This document shows, piece by piece, positions 25,409 through 33,831 of a stretch of 49,520 bases of DNA. Source of the stretch: Pseudooceanicola sp. Its GTDB lineage: Bacteria > Pseudomonadota > Alphaproteobacteria > Rhodobacterales > Rhodobacteraceae. The stretch spans positions 1 to 49,520 of the forward strand of contig PAPR01000060.1 of assembly GCA_002709085.1 (NCBI GenBank). Reading direction: 5' to 3'. Numbering within the stretch: position 1 is the stretch's first letter; every line of letters starts with the position of its first letter. Position numbers and translations under genes: made by a program. The notes beneath the pieces were generated by a model. The model was given only the letters and a program-made list of their open reading frames with translations. It did no database searches and was not told the origin of the DNA.

Positions 25409-25507
25409 GAATGCACGGGTTATCTCACCCGTGCGGCGCTGTGTAGGGTAAGCCATGAAGGGGATCAAGCGAAAAAACCTGCGCCCCGGACATGCCCCGT
25501 CACAGTG

Positions 25508-25828
25508 TCAGTCGTCGTCGTTCGCCGCCACGTCCGCCAATTCGTCGAGCGGGACATTGTCGTCTTCGTCGTCATCGTCATCCAGCAGATCCTCGTCGAT
25601 ATCCACATCGACGTCGTCATCTTCCAGAACGACTTCCTCTTCGGCGTCTTCCTTGGCTTTCTTGGTGGCGTTGTCTTCCGCATCGGCGGCGATCATGCGG
25701 TTCTTGGACTCGTCAAACTCGACGACCTCGCCCGTGTAGGGGCTGACGATCGGAGATTTGTTCAAGTCGTAAAACCTTTTGCCGGTCGTGGGGCAGAGGC
25801 GCTTTGTACCCCATTCTTCCTTGGGCAT
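25508..25828 (-). CDS. FYDLN acid-domain protein (TIGR02300 family)
   Basis: The 106-residue protein has the conserved alphaproteobacterial N-terminus: WGTKRLCPTTGKRFYDLNK, a single short zinc-ribbon-like piece followed by SPIVSPYTGEVVE, then a charged helix and an extremely acidic tail (more than 20 Asp/Glu between residues 70 and 106). The family has no established function. The ATG at 25828 is used because AAAAGGA is 6 bases before it; an ATG two codons upstream overlaps that Shine-Dalgarno. It stands alone between tRNA-Ala and the divergent metallohydrolase gene. Confidence 0.92.
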   Translation of the reverse strand: MPKEEWGTKRLCPTTGKRFYDLNKSPIVSPYTGEVVEFDESKNRMIAADAEDNATKKAKEDAEEEVVLEDDDVDVDIDEDLLDDDDDEDDNVPLDELADVAANDDD

Positions 25829-25970
25829 GGTCATTCCTTTTCAGATGTCTCTCTTGCCGACAATCCGCGTCCCCTGCCATAAGCGGCTGAGGGTGTCAAA
25901 GGCTTTCCGGCGCGTGTCGGTGCCGGGCGGCCCCAGCCCGCGTCCAACGGGCAGGCGGATCGAGGCAGAT

Positions 25971-26666
25971 ATGGGACAGCATGTGCTGCCGGGCAACCCC
26001 CCGGTGGAAATCAATCTCAAGCGGTCAGGCCGCGCGCGGCGGATTTCCCTGCGCGTCTCGTCGCTGGATGGCCGGGTGACGCTGACTCTGCCGCAGGGCG
26101 TGTCGGATCGCGCCGGTCTGGCCTTTGCGGCCGAGAAATCCGACTGGTTGCGGCGCAACATGGCGCGGCACGGCGGGGTGGAGCAGATCGCCTATGGCAC
26201 ACGCCTCCCGGTCGCCGGCGTGCCGCTGATCCTGTCACCGGGCACCGGGAGCCGCGTTAGGATTGAAGAGGACCGATTGATCGTGCCGGGGGATCCGGAC
26301 CGCCTGTGCGCGCGGCTGACGGGCTATCTCAAGACCCTGGCGCGGGACCGGTTGGCCGAAGCCTCGGATCGATACGCCGGGCAACTCGGGCGTCGCTACA
26401 CCAGGCTGACCTTGCGGGACACACGCTCCAGATGGGGCTCGTGCTCCTCGCAAGGCGCCCTGTCCTATTCGTGGCGTCTGATCCTCGCGCCCGGGGATGT
26501 GCTGGAGTATGTCGCAGCGCATGAGGTCGCGCATCTGGCTGAAATGAACCACTCCGTGCGATTCTGGGCCGTGGTGACTGACCTCTACGGCCCGTATGAC
26601 ACGCAACGGCGCTGGCTGCGCACCGAAGGAACTGCCTTGCACCGCTACCGGTTCGAGGCGGATTGA
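25971..26666 (+). CDS. YgjP-like metal-dependent hydrolase (COG1451/DUF45)
   Basis: The 231-residue protein has the family core: RYTRLTLRDTRSRWGSCSS at about 142-160, then the zinc-binding HEVAHLAEMNH at 184-194, giving the HExxH plus third His arrangement of SprT/WSS1-related metallopeptidase folds. Members of this family are presumed metal-dependent hydrolases; the substrate is unknown. The ATG at 25971 begins just before the family-typical start. The open frame extends 64 codons upstream, overlapping the FYDLN promoter region, and is not used. Confidence 0.88.
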   Translation: MGQHVLPGNPPVEINLKRSGRARRISLRVSSLDGRVTLTLPQGVSDRAGLAFAAEKSDWLRRNMARHGGVEQIAYGTRLPVAGVPLILSPGTGSRVRIEEDRLIVPGDPDRLCARLTGYLKTLARDRLAEASDRYAGQLGRRYTRLTLRDTRSRWGSCSSQGALSYSWRLILAPGDVLEYVAAHEVAHLAEMNHSVRFWAVVTDLYGPYDTQRRWLRTEGTALHRYRFEAD

Positions 26667-26723
26667 CCCTCCACCCTACGCTTGCCTATTGACCTTGCGC
26701 ACGACTGTGATCACAAACCGGTC

Positions 26724-27371
26724 ATGCTGATGCAAACCCGCCCCGATCCCAGTCCCGCCGCCCACGAAAGGGTCTATCGTGGTTTGCGAACCCGTATCAT
26801 GTTGGGAGAGATCCCGCCTGGCGAAGCCTTAACGCTGCGCGGCATCGCCAAGGAATTCGGGGTCTCCATGACCCCGGCACGGGAATCGATCCGTCGGCTG
26901 GTGGCCGAAGGCGCGCTGACCCTGTCGTCCTCGGGTCGTGTCTCAACCCCCGAAATCACCAATGAGCGGATAGAGGAGCTCGCCGCCCTCCGCGCCCTCC
27001 TCGAAGTCGAATTGGCCTCACGCGCGCTGCCGCGTGCGCATATCGCCTTGATCGACCGCCTGCAGACCATCAATTCCACGATCTCCGAAGCGGTGGATCG
27101 GCATGATGCCGTCGGCTACATCCGCACCAATCTTGAGTTTCATCGCACGCTTTATCTGCGCGCGCAGGCCCCGGCGATGCTGGCGATGGCCGAAACAGTG
27201 TGGCTGCAACTGGGTCCGACGATGCGCAAGCTCTACGGGCGGCTGCATCGCAAGGAATCGCCGCATTTCCATCGCCTCATCATCGCCGCGCTCAAGGCGG
27301 GGGACGAGCCGGGGCTGCGGCTGGCCGTTCGTTCGGACGTCACGCAGGGGTTGCGGATGTTGGCGACGTGA
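26724..27371 (+). CDS. GntR-family regulator, FadR/FCD subfamily
   Basis: The 215-residue protein has an N-terminal winged helix (about 15-75; YRGLRTRIMLGEIPPGEAL, MTPARESIRRLVAEGAL) and a helical FCD effector domain (about 85-210) with the metal/ligand positions LEFHRTLY and the late HFHRLIIAAL. FCD regulators generally respond to small carboxylic acids. No operon partner is close: it follows the metallohydrolase by 57 bases and precedes convergent accA. An in-frame TTG at 26682 and an ATG at 26730 are alternative starts; none has a clear Shine-Dalgarno. Confidence 0.9.
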   Translation: MLMQTRPDPSPAAHERVYRGLRTRIMLGEIPPGEALTLRGIAKEFGVSMTPARESIRRLVAEGALTLSSSGRVSTPEITNERIEELAALRALLEVELASRALPRAHIALIDRLQTINSTISEAVDRHDAVGYIRTNLEFHRTLYLRAQAPAMLAMAETVWLQLGPTMRKLYGRLHRKESPHFHRLIIAALKAGDEPGLRLAVRSDVTQGLRMLAT

Positions 27372-27504
27372 TCGCGGGGTCGGGCGGCGCCTGATCGGCG
27401 CGATAGGGCCGGAATCAAGCCGACCGGAAGCGGGCCATTTGCAGGATCGAAGCGGTCGGATAAACAAGGCAGGGAAATGCACCGCCGCCTGAGACCAGAT
27501 CAGA

Positions 27505-28503
27505 TCAGGCTGCCAGTCTCTTGGACCCCATCGCGAGGAACTTCTGCCGGCGATCCTTGATCAACTGCTGAGGGGATAGCCCCTCCATCTCGCCCAGCAT
27601 TTCCGTCAACGCGGTCTCGACACTGGTAAACGCCGCCCTGCGATCACGGTGCGCGCCGCCCAAGGGTTCAGGGACGATGCGGTCGATCACTTCCAGTTCT
27701 TTCAGGTTCAAAGCGGTCAGGCGCAAGGCTTCGGCGGCTTCGCGCATCTTTTCGGAATCCTTCCACAGGATAGAGGCGCAGCCCTCGGGCGTGATCACCG
27801 AATAGACCGAATGTTCCAGCATCGCGACCCGGTTGGCGGTGGCAAAGGCGACGGCCCCGCCAGAGCCACCCTCGCCGATGATGACCGACACGATCGGCAC
27901 GCCAAGCTGCAGGCACTTCTCGGTCGACCGCGCGATCGCTTCGGATTGGCCACGCTCTTCGGCCCCTTTGCCGGGATAGGCGCCGGGGGTGTCGACAAGG
28001 GTGATCACGGGCAGGCCGAACTTGTCCGCCAGCTCCATCAGCCGGATCGCCTTGCGGTAGCCTTCGGGCCGCGCCATGCCAAAGTTGCGTTCGATACGCG
28101 ACTTGGTGTCATATCCCTTTTCCTGACCGATCACCACGACGGGGCGATCATTGAACCGTGCCAACCCGCCCATGACCGCATGATCGTCGGCGAAATTACG
28201 GTCCCCGGCCAGCGGGGTGTATTCGGAAAACAACGCCTCGATGTAATCCTTGCAATGGGGGCGGTCAGGGTGCCGGGCCACCTGACATTTGCGCCACGGC
28301 GTCAAGGACTTGTAGAGGTCCTTCAACATGGTCGCTGCCTTGGCGTCCAGGGCGGCGGCTTCGGATTCGACATCCATTCCCTCGGATTCGCGAGCCATGG
28401 TGCGCAACTCGCGCGCCTTGCCTTCGAACTCGGCCAATGGCTTTTCAAAATCGAGATAACTTGTCGGCTCGCTGGGCAGACTGTTGGATTGCGTTTCGGA
28501 CAT
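27505..28503 (-). CDS. accA: acetyl-CoA carboxylase carboxyltransferase alpha subunit AccA
   Basis: AccA with AccD transfers the carboxyl from biotin to acetyl-CoA, the committed step of fatty acid synthesis. The 332-residue protein is the usual size and shows [18 protein letters not shown] at the start, [18 protein letters not shown], and [20 protein letters not shown] followed by [11 protein letters not shown], the crotonase-fold oxyanion and biotin-site region. The ATG at 28503 is preceded by GGAGG at a good distance; a TTG one codon earlier is ignored. Confidence 0.97.
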   Translation of the reverse strand: MSETQSNSLPSEPTSYLDFEKPLAEFEGKARELRTMARESEGMDVESEAAALDAKAATMLKDLYKSLTPWRKCQVARHPDRPHCKDYIEALFSEYTPLAGDRNFADDHAVMGGLARFNDRPVVVIGQEKGYDTKSRIERNFGMARPEGYRKAIRLMELADKFGLPVITLVDTPGAYPGKGAEERGQSEAIARSTEKCLQLGVPIVSVIIGEGGSGGAVAFATANRVAMLEHSVYSVITPEGCASILWKDSEKMREAAEALRLTALNLKELEVIDRIVPEPLGGAHRDRRAAFTSVETALTEMLGEMEGLSPQQLIKDRRQKFLAMGSKRLAA

Positions 28504-28687
28504 CAAGGCACCTCCAGGCTTCTGCGCTATATGCCTATGGGCCGAGGTCTTTGCAACTCAACTCGGGTTGTTCGGGGCGCGCGGCGAGGTTCGATCCGCT
28601 CACCTTCAGGTCGCGAAGAAGACCGCAAGCCGACCGTCGAGGACACGAACCTGCGGACACCACGTCCGCCGACCCGACCTGACCACG

Positions 28688-29284
28688 TCAGTTGAAGGCG
28701 ACCGGCACCAACGACGCCACCAGCAAACCCGCCATCGTCCAGTTGAAGGCGCGCAGGCGTCGCGGATTGGTCAGCACGCGCCGCATCTGCTGCCCCAGCA
28801 CCGTCCAGACCGAGACGCAGGGGAGACAGACCAGCGCGAACATCAGCGCCACAAGCGCGATCGCTGCAAAGCTGCGGTCGGACGCATAGACGGTGATGGC
28901 GGTCAGCGACATCGTCCAGGCCTTGGGATTGACCCATTGAAACAGCGCGGCCTGCACAAAGCTCAGCGGTTTGCCCTCTTCTTCTCCGCCCGAGGCGGGT
29001 GGTGCGGCATTCGCGATCTTCCACGCCAGCCACAGCAGGTAGGTCACGCTTAGAACGGTCAGAATTCTGTGCGATAGCGGGACAAGATCGAAGATCTGGA
29101 TCAGACCAATCCCGACAAGCAGGGTCATCACCGAAAAACCGCCCGCGATGCCCAGCATATGTGGCAGCGTCCGCCGATACCCAAAATTGGCCCCCGAGGC
29201 CATGACCATCAGATTGTTCGGCCCCGGCGTGATCGTGGACACGAAGCAAAATGCCAGGAGGGCAAACAGTATATTCGGGGTCAC
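28688..29284 (-). CDS. LysE/RhtB-family amino acid exporter
   Basis: The 198-residue inner-membrane protein has about six membrane helices and the family start region FCFVSTITPGPNNLMVMASG, with the following NFGYRRTLPHMLGIAGGF. Members export amino acids such as lysine, homoserine or threonine, often when intracellular levels rise. The GTG at 29284 gives the standard family N-terminus; an upstream ATG at 29323 would add 13 atypical residues. It is divergent from an Lrp-type regulator 93 bases away, the standard regulator-exporter arrangement; accA follows after 184 bases. Confidence 0.9.
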   Translation of the reverse strand: MTPNILFALLAFCFVSTITPGPNNLMVMASGANFGYRRTLPHMLGIAGGFSVMTLLVGIGLIQIFDLVPLSHRILTVLSVTYLLWLAWKIANAAPPASGGEEEGKPLSFVQAALFQWVNPKAWTMSLTAITVYASDRSFAAIALVALMFALVCLPCVSVWTVLGQQMRRVLTNPRRLRAFNWTMAGLLVASLVPVAFN

Positions 29285-29377
29285 GGAGTCACCATTCAGC
29301 TTTATCCACGCAATAATACGCATATTTGGCGGAGAAAGGTTGCAATGTTCGTCTTTTACCGGCTGATTGAGCAATCA

Positions 29378-29830
29378 ATGACTGAACTTGACGACATAAA
29401 CCGCAAGATATTGCGCACCCTGTCAAGCGACGGCCGGATGTCCAATCTGGATCTGTCCGACGCGGTGGGATTGTCACCATCGGCTTGCCTGCGGCGGGTG
29501 CAGGAACTGGAACGCTCCGGCGTCATCCAAGGCTATCGCGCCGTTCTGGACCCGGTGAAAACCGGTGTCGGCTTTACCGCCTATGTCACCGTCGGGCTGA
29601 ATACACACACCAAGGCCTCGCAGGAGGCATTCGAAAGCGCTATCGCAGATGCGCCGGAGGTCCGTGAATGCCATAACATCACGGGCTCTTGGGAATATCT
29701 TCTGCGAATTGAGGCGGCGGACCTTGCAGCCTACAAATCCTTCCACACCGAGGTGTTAGGAACTGTGCCGCAGGTCAGCGCAATCACCTCCTACGTTGTC
29801 ATGGCCTCGCCCAAGGATGAGCGGGCGTAG
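29378..29830 (+). CDS. Lrp/AsnC-family transcriptional regulator
   Basis: The 150-residue protein has an N-terminal helix-turn-helix (LDDINRKILRTLSSDGRMS, LSPSACLRRVQELERSGVI) and a RAM effector domain (about 65-145) with VRECHNITGSWEYLLRIEA. Such proteins sense amino acids. The ATG at 29378 gives the family-standard start; the frame is open much further upstream. It most likely controls the divergent LysE-type exporter. The stop is 1 base from the stop of the convergent small exported protein. Confidence 0.93.
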   Translation: MTELDDINRKILRTLSSDGRMSNLDLSDAVGLSPSACLRRVQELERSGVIQGYRAVLDPVKTGVGFTAYVTVGLNTHTKASQEAFESAIADAPEVRECHNITGSWEYLLRIEAADLAAYKSFHTEVLGTVPQVSAITSYVVMASPKDERA

Positions 29831-29831
29831 A

Positions 29832-30329
29832 CTACCGACAATAGGTCGCCTGCTCCCTGATCGCCTGACTGGCGCCGGCCAGCTCGACGGGCAGGCTCTG
29901 TCCCTCCACTGTCAGCATGCGTCCCCGACGAACACTCTCCAGAAAGGCGGTTTGGGTCTGAATGTCGGCAAAGACCAGCTCGTAGCTAAAAATGTTGCCC
30001 TTGCGGAAATGCGGGTCCTTTGTCTTGCCGGTAAAGTTCGCAGGCACGCGCGTGGACGTTCCGTCCACGGTGACGCCGATATCATTTCCGGGCCGCCGCT
30101 TAGGGTAAGCCAGCCGGATCGATTGCGCCGAGCCTTCGCACCGGATCGAGAAATACTCACCGGCTGCCGACCTCTCCTGCGTCAGATACATCAGGATGCC
30201 ATTCTGGGAGGGGTCTTTGGACTGAACCCATTTTTCCTCAAAAACCTTCAACAGGTCGTTTTCCACCACTTCGGCCCGTAAGGGCAGCGCAGCGGTACAG
30301 GCAAACAGGGCGAGGGCGAGACGGCGCAT
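29832..30329 (-). CDS. small exported protein of unknown function
   Basis: The 165-residue protein has a signal peptide (residues 1-19, ending LRA) and a beta-rich mature domain with two Cys residues (IRCEG and the terminal ATYCR) that could form a disulfide. I do not recognise the family with certainty; its pattern is common among hypothetical periplasmic proteins of Rhodobacterales. GAGGA lies 6 bases before the ATG. It is convergent with the Lrp-type gene and separated from malyl-CoA lyase by 175 bases that hold a terminator. Confidence 0.8.
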   Translation of the reverse strand: MRRLALALFACTAALPLRAEVVENDLLKVFEEKWVQSKDPSQNGILMYLTQERSAAGEYFSIRCEGSAQSIRLAYPKRRPGNDIGVTVDGTSTRVPANFTGKTKDPHFRKGNIFSYELVFADIQTQTAFLESVRRGRMLTVEGQSLPVELAGASQAIREQATYCR

Positions 30330-30441
30330 TTAGAATCCTCTTCATGGGGTGGTCCTTGTTTTAATGCGTTCACACCCGCTGCCAAGGGTGTTGTCTGTTC
30401 CGAGGGTCATATCCTCGTGACCGCATCGGCGTGCAAAGACA

Positions 30442-30473
30442 CAAAAACGGCCGCACCCAGAGGAGTGCGGCCG
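30442..30473 (-). terminator. intrinsic terminator of malyl-CoA lyase
   Basis: CGGCCGCAC at 30448-30456 pairs perfectly with GTGCGGCCG at 30465-30473 (9 bp, 8-base loop). On the minus strand the stem is followed directly by TTTTTGT, 32 bases past the stop codon at 30505. Confidence 0.85.
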
Positions 30474-30504
30474 TGCAGCAAAACGTTTCGAGAAAGGCTT
30501 GGTC

Positions 30505-31467
30505 TCAGGCGTTTCCGGCGATCAATTCGGCCTGTTTCACGATCACCTCGGCCTGCTTGATCGACGCGATATCCACCAGACGACCCTTGTAGACGACCGC
30601 GCCGGCACCGGATTTCTGCGCCTCTTCCATTGCATCCAGGATCTCTTTCGCTTCGCTCACCTTGGCGTCCGAAGGAGTGAAAACCTCGTTTGCGAGAGCG
30701 ATCTGCTTGGGGTGGATCGCCCATTTTCCGACCATGCCCAGTGTCGCGGACCGGAGGGCCTGCGCCCGGAAGCCCTCTTCGTCCGAGAAATCGCCAAAGG
30801 GACCATCGACCGGCAGCAGACCATGCGTACGGCAGGCGGCGACGATGGCGGTTTGCGCCCAATGCCAGGGATCGGCCCAGTATTTCTGGCCTTCGCGCAG
30901 CATGTAGTAATCTTCCTGCGTGCCGCCGATACCGGTCGTCTGCATCCCCATGGAGGCCGCGAAATCGGCAGCGCCCAGGCTCATCGCCTGCAGGCGGGGC
31001 GAAGCGGCGGCGATCTCTTCCACGTGGGCGAGGCCAGCAGCGGATTCGATTATGACTTCGAGTCCGAGACGCTTTTTGCGCCCCTTGGCCATCTCGATGG
31101 ACGAAATCAGCGCATCGACCGCGTAGATATCCGCAGCACAGCCGACCTTGGGGATCATGATCATATCCAGCCGTTCGCCGGCCTGTTCGACCAGATCAAC
31201 GACATCGCGATACCAATAGGGGGTGTCGAGACCGTTGATGCGCACCGAGAGGGTCTTGTTGCCCCAGTCGATATCTCCGATCGCCTCGATCACCAGCTCG
31301 CGTGCTTTGGGCTTGTCGTCGGGTGCGACAGCATCTTCAAGGTCGAGGTTGATCACATCCGCTGCCGACGTCGCCATCTTTGGCGGCAATTTAGTGTTCG
31401 AACCGGGGCCGAAGAGCTGGCAGCGGTTCGGACGTGCGGGCGGAGTCGGCTGGATGCGAAAGGACAT
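30505..31467 (-). CDS. mcl1: L-malyl-CoA/beta-methylmalyl-CoA lyase (Mcl1 type)
   Basis: The 320-residue protein is of the CitE/HpcH type and agrees in length and wording with Rhodobacter Mcl1, which splits malyl-CoA to acetyl-CoA and glyoxylate, and methylmalyl-CoA to propionyl-CoA and glyoxylate in the ethylmalonyl-CoA pathway. Visible are the start CQLFGPGSNTK, metal/acid pair NLDLEDAVAPDDK, LGLEVIIESAAGLAHVEE, MSLGAADFAASMGM and the CoA-binding KWAIHPKQIALANEVF. The Shine-Dalgarno GAGGTGACG precedes the ATG. It is transcribed away from dgcN across a 261-base interval with repeated TTTGCAAA-like sites and ends at a good terminator. Confidence 0.93.
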   Translation of the reverse strand: MSFRIQPTPPARPNRCQLFGPGSNTKLPPKMATSAADVINLDLEDAVAPDDKPKARELVIEAIGDIDWGNKTLSVRINGLDTPYWYRDVVDLVEQAGERLDMIMIPKVGCAADIYAVDALISSIEMAKGRKKRLGLEVIIESAAGLAHVEEIAAASPRLQAMSLGAADFAASMGMQTTGIGGTQEDYYMLREGQKYWADPWHWAQTAIVAACRTHGLLPVDGPFGDFSDEEGFRAQALRSATLGMVGKWAIHPKQIALANEVFTPSDAKVSEAKEILDAMEEAQKSGAGAVVYKGRLVDIASIKQAEVIVKQAELIAGNA

Positions 31468-31594
31468 ATCGTCACCTCAAAGAAAGGAAATTGCGTATTG
31501 TTCGGGTCGAGCGTTATTAAATTACAGGTTCTGACGCAACCCGATATTGCACCGCGGCATACCGCCGACGGCCGGAAGGAATCGGCGCTGAGAG

Positions 31595-31680
31595 TTTGCG
31601 CTGCACAATAATTTTGCAAATAGTCGCCATTATATCGAAGTTTATCCTGCAAATTTCAGTTCAGACGGCGGAATTGCAAA
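31595..31680. promoter_or_regulatory. cluster of TTTGCAAA-like palindromes between mcl1 and dgcN
   Basis: A perfect TTTGCAAA lies at 31613-31620, with variants CTGCAAAT at 31648-31655 and ATTGCAAA at 31673-31680, and a partial TTTGCG near 31595. TTTGCAAA is the half-site core of the short-chain fatty acyl-CoA regulators of the RamB/PccR group. The sites lie about 110 bases upstream of dgcN and 150 upstream of mcl1, so either or both could be targets. Spacing does not match the tandem half-site form, so the assignment is tentative. Confidence 0.4.
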
Positions 31681-31728
31681 GCCTTCCCGCGACAAATCGG
31701 TCAGGATCGCACCAAGCAAAGGAGCCCT

Positions 31729-32736
31729 ATGATGATCGAGACCCCGTATCTGTTGTTTCTGGGCGATGCCCCGGACATGCTCGCCGCGAAAGTCGCGCAA
31801 GGCATCCGCGACTGGCGCCCCGAAAACGCCGTCGGTCAGTACCGGATGGCCGGGTGCAAGGCGGACATGAAGCTGACCGACATGACGCTAGCAGAGGCCA
31901 AGGCGGCCGGGGCGAAAACGCTCGTCATCGGCGTTGCCAACCGCGGCGGGATCATTTCAGCAGCTTGGAAAGAAGTCCTGATCGCGGCGCTGGAAGAGGG
32001 GTTCGACCTCGCCTCCGGCCTGCACAACCTGCTGCGGTACGAACCCGATTTGAGGGAGGCGGCAGAGCGGACCGGACAAGCGCTGCACGATGTGCGCGTC
32101 CCTTCGGTCAAATATCCGATTGCAGATGGGGTGAAACGTCGGGGCAAGCGGTGCCTTCCCGTCGGCACGGACTGTTCGGTGGGCAAGATGTATACGGCCA
32201 TGGCGATGGATCGCGACATGAAGGCACGCGGGCTGAAATCCTCGTTCCGCGCGACCGGGCAGACCGGAATCCTGATCACGGGTGAGGGCGTGCCGCTGGA
32301 TGCCGTGGTTGCAGATTTCATGGCAGGGTCGATCGAATGGCTGACGCCGGACAATGATGACGACCACTGGGACATGATCGAAGGGCAAGGCAGCTTGTTC
32401 CATGTCTCTTACTCCGGGGTGACGATGGCGCTGGTGCATGGCGGGCAGCCCGACGCGCTCATCCTTTGTCACGAGCCGACTCGGGATCACATGCGGGGAC
32501 TTCCGGGGTATAAGCTGCCCTCGCTGGAAACCCTGCGCGACATGGCCCTGCAACTGGCGCGGGTCGGCAATCCGGCCTGCGAGGTGGTCGGCATTTCCGT
32601 CAACACGCAGCACCTCGATGACGCGGCGGCCAAGGCTTGCCTGCAGGAGATCGAAGACCGCATGGGCCTGCCGACGGTCGATCCCTATCGTCACGGTGCG
32701 GACCGTTTGGTGGATGCGCTGCTGGCGATGGAATAG
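31729..32736 (+). CDS. dgcN: DgcN-family N-acetyltransferase (DUF1611)
   Basis: The 335-residue protein belongs to DUF1611, a two-domain fold with a Rossmann-like N-terminus and a P-loop-like C-terminal half; the loop GTDCSVGKM at residues 146-154 and ATGQTGILITGEGVPLDAVV are visible. In marine bacteria DgcN acetylates D-glutamate as the first step of a D-Glu catabolic route. AAAGGAG precedes the ATG by 5 bases. It is directly followed by the DgcA-like racemase, which supports the function more strongly than sequence alone. Confidence 0.85.
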   Translation: MMIETPYLLFLGDAPDMLAAKVAQGIRDWRPENAVGQYRMAGCKADMKLTDMTLAEAKAAGAKTLVIGVANRGGIISAAWKEVLIAALEEGFDLASGLHNLLRYEPDLREAAERTGQALHDVRVPSVKYPIADGVKRRGKRCLPVGTDCSVGKMYTAMAMDRDMKARGLKSSFRATGQTGILITGEGVPLDAVVADFMAGSIEWLTPDNDDDHWDMIEGQGSLFHVSYSGVTMALVHGGQPDALILCHEPTRDHMRGLPGYKLPSLETLRDMALQLARVGNPACEVVGISVNTQHLDDAAAKACLQEIEDRMGLPTVDPYRHGADRLVDALLAME

Positions 32737-32771
32737 GCACTGACCAGGCGAAGAGGCTCGTGTCTCTGGCG

Positions 32772-32811
32772 CGACGCCTCCGGCGGGAGTATTTTTGACG
32801 AGATGAAGGAG
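32772..32811 (+). repeat. Rhodobacterales-type intergenic repeat overlapping the dgcA ribosome binding site
   Basis: The dgcN-dgcA interval contains GCCTCCGGCGGGAGTATTTT with a following GACGAGATGAAGG. I recognise this string as a recurrent short intergenic element in Rhodobacteraceae genomes, usually a hairpin (CTCC/GGAG) plus T-run. Here its end supplies AAGGAG as the Shine-Dalgarno of dgcA. Only one copy was noticed in this window. Confidence 0.5.
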
Positions 32812-32817
32812 ACCCCT

Positions 32818-33783
32818 GTGCAGTTGCGCGTCACGGCAGACACATTCCCATTGGCCGAGGTCTTTACCATAAGCCGCGGCTCTCGCACCGAAGCGCATGT
32901 GCTGACGGTGACGGTGACGGACGGCGCGATCTCGGGCCGCGGCGAATGCGTGCCCTACGCGCGTTATGGCGAAACGCTCGAGTCAGTCCGGGCGGAAATC
33001 GAGGGGGTGTCGATGCCGCTCGATCTTATGGCGCTGCAAGACCGGCTGCCCGCCGGAGCGGCGCGCAACGCCATCGACTGCGCGCTCTGGGATCTGGAGG
33101 CCAAGCGGCGGGAGCGCCGAGTCTGGGACCTCGCCGGTTTGCCCGCGCCGGGACCGGAGATCACCGCATACACCCTGTCGCTGGCGGGACCTGCCGCGAT
33201 GGAGGAAGCCGCACGCAAACATGCGCATCGCCCAATTTTGAAGATCAAGCTCGGCACGCCCGATGACATGCCCCGGCTTGAGGCCGTGCGTTGTGGCGCG
33301 CCGCAGTCCCGGATCATAATCGATGCGAACGAGGGCTGGAGCGCGGAGGTTTACGCCGACCTCGCGCCGCATCTCGTCCGGCTGGGCGTGTCGCTGGTCG
33401 AGCAACCTCTGCCAGCCGGGCAGGACGACGCGCTTATCGGCATGGAGCGCCCCGTGCCGCTGTGCGCGGACGAGAGCTGTCATGATCGCGGCTCGCTGGC
33501 GTCGCTGACTGGCAAATACGACGTGGTAAACATCAAGCTCGATAAAACCGGCGGCCTGACCGAAGCACTGGCGCTACGCGCCGCCGCGCTGGAGGCCGGG
33601 TTTCGCGTCATGGTCGGCTGCATGGTCGGCTCCTCGCTGGCAATGGCGCCGGCACTGCTAGTGGCGCAGGGCGCAATGGTCACCGATCTTGACGGACCTT
33701 TGCTCTTGGCCAAAGATCGCGACCATGCCCTTACATTTGACACGCAGGGCGTACATCCGCCCGACGCTGCCCTCTGGGGGTGA
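32818..33783 (+). CDS. dgcA: DgcA-like N-acetyl-D-glutamate racemase (dipeptide epimerase-like, enolase superfamily)
   Basis: The 321-residue protein has the muconate lactonising subgroup layout: capping domain (1-120) and barrel with the catalytic Lys pair LKIKLG (Lys142, Lys144), metal ligands Asp169 (IIIDANEG), Glu195 (VEQPLP) and Asp218 (CADES), and the second catalytic Lys240 (NIKLDKTGG). It would be annotated as L-Ala-D/L-Glu epimerase in isolation; next to dgcN the role is racemisation of N-acetyl-D-Glu to N-acetyl-L-Glu. GTG at 32818 is chosen because AAGGAG is 7 bases upstream; the ATG at 32803 lies inside the intergenic repeat and has no such signal. Confidence 0.85.
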   Translation: MQLRVTADTFPLAEVFTISRGSRTEAHVLTVTVTDGAISGRGECVPYARYGETLESVRAEIEGVSMPLDLMALQDRLPAGAARNAIDCALWDLEAKRRERRVWDLAGLPAPGPEITAYTLSLAGPAAMEEAARKHAHRPILKIKLGTPDDMPRLEAVRCGAPQSRIIIDANEGWSAEVYADLAPHLVRLGVSLVEQPLPAGQDDALIGMERPVPLCADESCHDRGSLASLTGKYDVVNIKLDKTGGLTEALALRAAALEAGFRVMVGCMVGSSLAMAPALLVAQGAMVTDLDGPLLLAKDRDHALTFDTQGVHPPDAALWG

Positions 33784-33831
33784 GGCGCAGGGCTTGCAGC
33801 GATCTATTGGTTTCACGATTGGAAAATTGCC

